Source: Diospyros lotus | Lineage: Eukaryota > Streptophyta > Magnoliopsida > Ericales > Ebenaceae | Reading direction: 5' to 3' | Length of the DNA stretch: 64,000 bases | NCBI RefSeq assembly: GCF_014633365.1 | Contig: NC_068347.1 | Span: 24,202,433 to 24,266,432 of the forward strand | In this document: positions 58,267-64,000 of the stretch, one piece after another | Position numbering within the stretch: the first letter of the stretch is position 1 | Layout: each line of letters starts with the position of its first letter | Translations under genes and position numbers: made by a program | Notes under the pieces: generated by a model | What the model was told of the DNA's origin: nothing | What the model saw: the letters and a program-made list of their open reading frames with translations, nothing else | The model's database searches: none

Positions 58267-59174
58267 ATTATATAGTTACGCTGTTAATATTGGAGAAGTG
58301 TTATGGCCAATTTAAAAAATTTAGAGGTTCATTAAATAATTATTAAAAATTAGAAAAAAAATCCAAAACATGTGAAATATATCAAGATCCATTTATTCTA
58401 AATAAAAAAGCCCGGCCGATTGTGTGCAGTGTACAATTTGGCTTCTTGGGTGATGTTTCCGCAATTGGCAGTGTCCTCCCGAACAGATCACAACTTTAAA
58501 AAAGAAAAAGACAAAACTAGAAAGCTGCAAAAGCTTTTGGGCTTGCGCACGTGAGGGTTCTTAAATGCTTGATAGATGGATGGATGGATAGTTACTGCCT
58601 CCGGAACCCACTCAACTCAGTGCCTTCCCATGTGAATTTTCTGTGTCTGCTCATTTTTGGATAATAGAAAAATAATCTCTCTCATTGTTAAAATTGTACA
58701 AAAATACCAATATATAATTTTATCAAAATGCAGTCCCTCCTACCATCTCTTGTCTTCGGACCACAGAGGTGATGATTGGATCCAGTTTGTGTCTCTTTTT
58801 AACTCTTAATCTTATCTTTTGATAGAGCTTAAATATTTTTTTTGTGATAATTAAAGTTTAAGAGATAAAAAAACTTGTAATGTTATTATTATTAATTTTT
58901 TTTATTAACTTGGAGTGTCTGAGTTTTGTCTGACTAATTCTCATGAGCGGATGGCCTTCCTTTCTAATATACCATCATGTAAATTTGAATGCAAATACAG
59001 TCTATACATATTTAGAATTTGACATTTGATGTAGTTCATACAAGACTTACTTTTTAGCCTTATTGTTGTCTTTCAATAATATTTTTTCCTTCCAAATCGT
59101 TGTATAAATTTGAACTTTAGTATTTTATGTAAAACTTAAAGTGGTTTAACAAATACTTCGCCCCACTATTATAA

Positions 59175-59265
59175 TGTCATTGTTAAACTTTAACGAGATG
59201 TTATCTAAACCCCATGAAAGACAAGTGTCATTGTTGAACTTTAACGAGACCCCATGAAAGACAAG
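59175..59265. repeat. Short tandem duplication (about 51 bp)
   Basis: tgtcattgttaaactttaac and tgtcattgttgaactttaac start at 59175 and 59226. An 11-base segment is missing from the second unit. Confidence 0.8.
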
Positions 59266-59488
59266 TTGGTTGGAGTCGATTTTATTATCAAAGAGTGAAG
59301 TGTGCCTTTAGGCCTATCTGCGCCTCTTGATTTGTTGGGCATGGGCTCGCCCATCCACTATGAGATTGCCAAAGATTGTACAAAATTTATTCTAACTACA
59401 ATGTCCCTTGGTCAGACCTTGTTTTTCTTTTTTTTTTTTAGTTATGTAGATGGTGTTTATTAAACAATATATAAATAAAAAAAATAAG

Positions 59489-60110
59489 ATATAAAAAATA
59501 TTTTATATAAAAGTATTTTTTATTAAATTTATTTGACATCTCTTAGAAAAAAAATCACATAACTTATTATATGTAATTGTTAAGATAAATTTAACTCTTC
59601 TCTTTCAAAAAAATTTATCATGAACTTTATAAATAAGAAAAAATAATTCATATATCTCTCAATACATTCTAAAAAAATTAACAAATAGTCTGATAAAAAT
59701 ATTCGAATGTTTTCTAACGTTATTTTGATAATTCTATATCTTGATTCGAAAAACATTCAAACTTGATTTTAACACAAGTTTATCTTACTCATTTAACAAA
59801 TAACCAAGATATAGATAGTAAAAAATGAGATATGTAAAATATTTTAGATAAAAATATTTTTTATTGTATTTGTTAAATTTATTTGACACCCCTTAAAAAA
59901 GAAGTCACATGATTTCTTTTATGGAATTATTCATATAAATTTATCTTGAACTTTCTAGATAAAAAAAAAATTCATATATCCCCTCAATACATTCTAAAAA
60001 ATTTAACAAACAGTCTGATAAGAATTTTGGAATGCTTCCCATTCTTATATTGACCATTTCATATTTTAATTCAAAAAATATTTTAATTTTATTTTAATAC
60101 AATTTAAAAA
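59489..60110. repeat. Diverged tandem duplication, period about 339 bp
   Basis: Blocks starting near 59489 (gatataaaaaatatttt) and 59828 (gatatgtaaaatatttt) align through shared words such as aaatttatttgaca, caatacattctaaaaaa and agtctgataa. There are many substitutions and small indels, so the duplication is old. Confidence 0.7.
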
Positions 60111-60688
60111 AAAAAACTCTTTTGAGCTAGTAAAAGAGTTACATTCATATTCCTTGTAACTAAACTTAAATCTCCACAAGTGCAAGTGCTTACACAAATT
60201 TATGTGCTTAATGAATGTGCTTGATTTCGGTAAAAAAAAAAAAAAGCATATTTAATGAATTTGGTGTTCACAAAACTAGCATAGTTTTGGATGGACCATT
60301 TATTATTACATACTGAGTTGATTATATTTTATTTGTGGGTAACGTCAATGAAATGGGTGTGGCTAATTGCTGACCATAAAATGCTATCTTTTTTATATTT
60401 TAGTCAAAAAAAATAAAAAATCAAATCAAACCGGCGTTCACTTTGTGGGTGGTTACTGGTTAGCAAGCGGAATATTTACTTAATTTGCAAGACGCGTTTG
60501 GATTGGGATAGCTAATGCCCCAATGCGTTAACGTTGATTGATGAATTAAACGCGTTTTTGGATATATTTGAATATATATCAGCGAAAGCCACCTACAGAT
60601 GAAGTCACTGTCTAAGTGCTATCCAAACAAGGAGTATCTAGGAGGACTCAAACCCATAGCTAGCTTGCCAGTCCTATAGGAATAAATT

Positions 60689-60783
60689 CGGCCATTTATG
60701 TAATATTATTTTGGTTTATATTCACTTTTTAACTTGGTCATTTATGTAATAATATTTTGGCTTTTATTGACTTTCAACTTACC
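60689..60783. repeat. Short tandem duplication (about 47 bp)
   Basis: ggccatttatgtaata...aactt is repeated as ggtcatttatgtaata...aactt. Confidence 0.75.
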
Positions 60784-60799
60784 TACATAAAAGACAGTG

Positions 60800-63500
60800 A
60801 AAGCCTGTTAGATTGGTTAACACGAACTTACAGGAAATAAGTATTTGGGTCTCATCCCTCCTCTTAATTTATTTATGTCTTATAAATTTTATGTTATCAA
60901 CATAAATAATAGAAATTTTTTTCTTAAGAATGTAATACCCCAAGAGTTAAGTCCAATATTTATTATGCATCGCTATTATGTCATTTTTAAATAAATTGAT
61001 TGACTTAAATATCAAATAATCTATTAAGAAACTAAATTTTAATATTTTTTTTTTATAAGAAGAACCCATCTAGATAATCTCGAAGTCTAAAATTGGTAAG
61101 ATATCTCATACTTGAGAAAGCAGACAACGCCATGACATTTACACATAGATTAAATTGTGATAAATCCTAAAACTCTTATAAGTAAGATTGATAAACAAAA
61201 TTTAAGAAAAAATAATCTTATAGCAAAGCCTCAAATATGTGTTGTTTATGTACATTGAGAATCAAAGAAACAGTCTTTTACGTTTCAAAATTATATATTC
61301 TCTCTCTCTCTCTCTCTCTCTCTATTGTAAAAAATTTCACACGTTAGAATTCTTAGCTGTTGGTCAATATACAGCCAACATATAACATCCACACCAACCA
61401 GCTGCTGCTTTATAGTTACAAAAAGCATTTTACATTCATTTCGTAAAGTCAATGAAGAAGCGTTTTAAAACTTTAATAATAAAAGGTTTATATTTCTGCA
61501 CCGTACGTGTTTGGCATAAACGCCAGCTCATTGCCTAACGTGCAACGTTGATTGATCGACCCATATAAGTTTAATGAACCGACTTTACCCCGCTAAGTTT
61601 AATCAGCTATTTAAATTCGGCTCATGGTCACGGTGTGCGCATAGCCAAAAGGAAAAATCAATAAAGCCCCGCTTCGCCTCGCCTCGCCTCTGAGTATATT
61701 ACGATTTTCTCTTATGATGGCACATCTCATCATTATTTTGTAATTAAATAACTCTGTAAAAATTATAATTGATGATGATAACTACTGTCACGATTTAAGA
61801 ATTGCTCGTGCAAAAAGTTATTCTTAGAGTGGCGCTAGCTTAAAAGTTTTCATAATTAACTTATTTAATTAGCAAACAAAAAAAAACCCTTCATTCAACG
61901 ATATTATTTTATATCAAAAAATATTATCGGTACATCATGACTTACACTTTATCCTACATAATGTAATTAAAATGTCTAAAATATCATTCACTCAAGACCA
62001 TGAGACGGTAAGGTAAGGCGATGAGACGCATGACTAAAATACTTTTCACCTATATTGCACTGAAACAGAAACGAAAACGAGAAACATTTTTGATAGGAAA
62101 CGGAAACGTGAAAACGGATATTTTTAAAAAAAAATAGATATAAATAGGGTCCGAAACAAGAATAGAAAATGTTTTAAAAACGTTTTTGAAACGGAGAAAC
62201 GACTTCTACAAGGTATTTCCGTGCAACATAACTTTTCACCTAAGGTGGTGAGGTACGAGAAATATTTTTATCATTTATTATATATTATATAATCTAAAAT
62301 GTAATCAAAAAATACTAATAAGATGATCCTTTTATATCTTTCTTGTATAATAAACATCTTTTATTTATCCTGCTACCAAATAATTTTTTATAAAGTTCTT
62401 GTGTAGTACAATTTAATTAATTTATATCCATATTGAAGTAAATAAAAATGACACATTAATACTGACTGAGTTGTCACATGAATAGTAAAAAGATACAATA
62501 AATGAGTCTCACTCTAACTGTTGAATTCCAAATAATAAAATTGCCACCAGCCAATGCACCGTCTATTGGTCGCTTTTAATTGATGGCCACTCGGTTCGTT
62601 TATAAGTAATCGTCAAATCACTTCTTAAAATAGAACCGTAAATATGATAATTTTTCAAATTTTAGCATCATAATGAGCCTACTAAATTGTTGTGTTATAG
62701 GTAAGAATTCATTAAAATATTAAAAAAAAAAAAGTTTAAAATAATTTTTTGGACTAATAAGCTTAAATTTTTAATATACAAGAGGTTCATACAGGTACGC
62801 AAACTGAATAATTTTGATATTTAAAAATTTATTCGAAAATTTTAAATAATTATTAATAAAGAATTTTATTTTTATTTTTTTAAATATTAAAATAAATATC
62901 ATTCATAAGAATCTTAATTCTAAATTAATTAAGATTATTCTATATCTCTCTATAAATAAGTAAATAAATGAACTACGTCACTAATACTAATTTTAATATA
63001 ATATTAATTATTTTCAATGTTTTATTTAAATATTAAAATATTTGTGAGATAATTTATTTACGCTCTTTGGTTATTTTTTTTATAAGTTCATATAACTTAA
63101 CGATAATATTTTTAATTAAATAAATTTATTATTATATCACGATAAAAATAATTTACTTCCAATTACAATTACAAATATGACACTAGTCCTTTTTATATGT
63201 CATCAAAATGTATTTTCATGTTGGGGAAGGAAGGCAGGCAGGCAGGGTCCCGGTCCAAATAATCCCCCGTATGAAAGCATCCAGCAACTTGCTTGTCATA
63301 TATGTGCACCTTCTCCGCCCCACATCCCCATCACGATGGCTCTGTTCCCCGTTATCAAATTGCTCACAATTTTCTGCTTATAATCAATACTATCTTTATT
63401 TATATGGGCTTATAATCCAGGGGAATTTAATTTAATTTAATTATTGTGTAGTTAAGATTACAGAGAAATGTATTACAGTTTTTTAATATTTAAATTCATT
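60800..63500. other. AT-rich spacer without recognised genes
   Basis: No coding, RNA or bounded mobile features were recognised, apart from the CT repeat. A GC-richer patch lies at 63220-63350. Confidence 0.5.
61298..61322. repeat. CT microsatellite
   Basis: (tc)n of about 12 units. Confidence 0.95.
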
Positions 63501-63513
63501 TATTAATTAATGA

Positions 63514-63739
63514 TATAACATCCCGTATCGAGCGAGAGGAAGATTCAGAACAACTTATCCTGATGGGTCTACACGAACTTTCCAGGGGGTCACCCATTCC
63601 TGGATTACCCTAGGTCAAGCACACTTAAATTGGGAGTTCTTTGCCAACATTCAGCCCAAAAGGTATTCAGTTGGTGTTGTTTCTTTTCTTACACTATCCT
63701 CGATATATACTAATTTCTCTGGGTTTTCGGAGTATTACA
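63514..63739 (-). mobile_element. Solo Cassandra LTR
   Basis: It is 226 bp, the same length as the complete Cassandra LTRs, reads TATAACATCCCG...GTATTACA, and is flanked by an exact 5-bp duplication aatga (63509-63513, 63740-63744). The 5S-like segment is present but more diverged. The internal domain and second LTR are gone, as expected after LTR-LTR recombination. Confidence 0.92.
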
Positions 63740-63744
63740 AATGA

Positions 63745-64000
63745 TGTGTCTAAAAACAAAATATATTTATCACCAACTAATAAAATATAATATATGTTAT
63801 ATAAAAATAAATTATTATTTTTACTTTAATTAACTATTTGCCTAAACAAAATTTATGCTAAATATATATTCATGTTACATCACATTAACACAAATACAAA
63901 AGGAAATATATTGTAATAAAAATAGTGGATTTCCACTTATATTGTATCACTAATTTCGCAGGGGGTAAGCATTTTTCCTTTTCATACTAATAGGTGTCCT
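63745..64000. other. AT-rich end of window
   Basis: Nothing recognised. Confidence 0.5.

Noticed and set aside
1..64000. CRISPR arrays, phage, toxin-antitoxin or defence islands
   Set aside because: The window is plant nuclear DNA with introns and LTR elements; direct repeats are LTRs, minisatellites or target duplications, with no spacer pattern.

Overview
This is nuclear DNA from a flowering plant, almost certainly a eudicot. It is AT-rich, its genes are split by GT-AG introns, and it is packed with plant transposable elements (Ty3/gypsy, Ty1/copia, Cassandra TRIMs with 5S-rRNA-like LTRs, L1 and RTE LINEs, a SINE, a foldback/MULE-like element and a Tourist-like MITE). Nothing prokaryotic, plasmid-borne or CRISPR-like is present.

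Three host genes can be reconstructed, all on the minus strand: (1) the first two coding exons of the V-ATPase Vo subunit e gene (VHA-e, 9407-10491); (2) a complete type IB DNA topoisomerase I gene (TOP1, 12618-25507, 15 coding exons, 914 codons, all five catalytic residues present, plus a 5'UTR intron); (3) a complete fimbrin/plastin gene (FIM, 28680-38118, 14 coding exons, 695 codons). From memory, Arabidopsis keeps VHA-e, TOP1 and fimbrin genes close together on chromosome 5 and VHA-e beside fimbrin on chromosome 4, so the order looks like conserved microsynteny.

Layout. 1-7273: the 3' part of an old plus-strand gypsy element whose 3' LTR is split by a younger minus-strand chromovirus-type gypsy (1500-6835, two 330-bp LTRs). 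7274-9400: no recognised gene; the last VHA-e exon is not found here. 9407-10491: VHA-e. 12.6-26.4 kb: TOP1; its 4.8-kb intron holds a copia remnant and a SINE with a perfect 18-bp target-site duplication. The TOP1 leader carries an 89-bp tandem duplication, each copy with about 20 consecutive G. 26.5-28.6 kb: AT-rich spacer. 28.7-39 kb: fimbrin, whose introns hold RTE fragments and a long-TIR element that itself contains a Cassandra. 40.4-44.6 kb: a decayed L1 LINE interrupted by a 755-bp solo LTR. 45.2-45.8 kb: a Tourist-like MITE. 46-53.4 kb: AT-rich DNA with unidentified repeats. 53425-58266: a non-autonomous LTR retrotransposon encoding only a shortened gag, with a Cassandra inserted in its 5' LTR. 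58.3-64 kb: AT-rich spacer with diverged tandem duplications and a solo Cassandra LTR.

The three genes do not form a pathway: one pumps protons, one relaxes DNA and one bundles actin. The most notable features are the nested, precisely bounded retroelements, the gag-only element, the missing terminal VHA-e exon and the G-tract duplication at the TOP1 leader. I see no evidence of a wholly new biological system.
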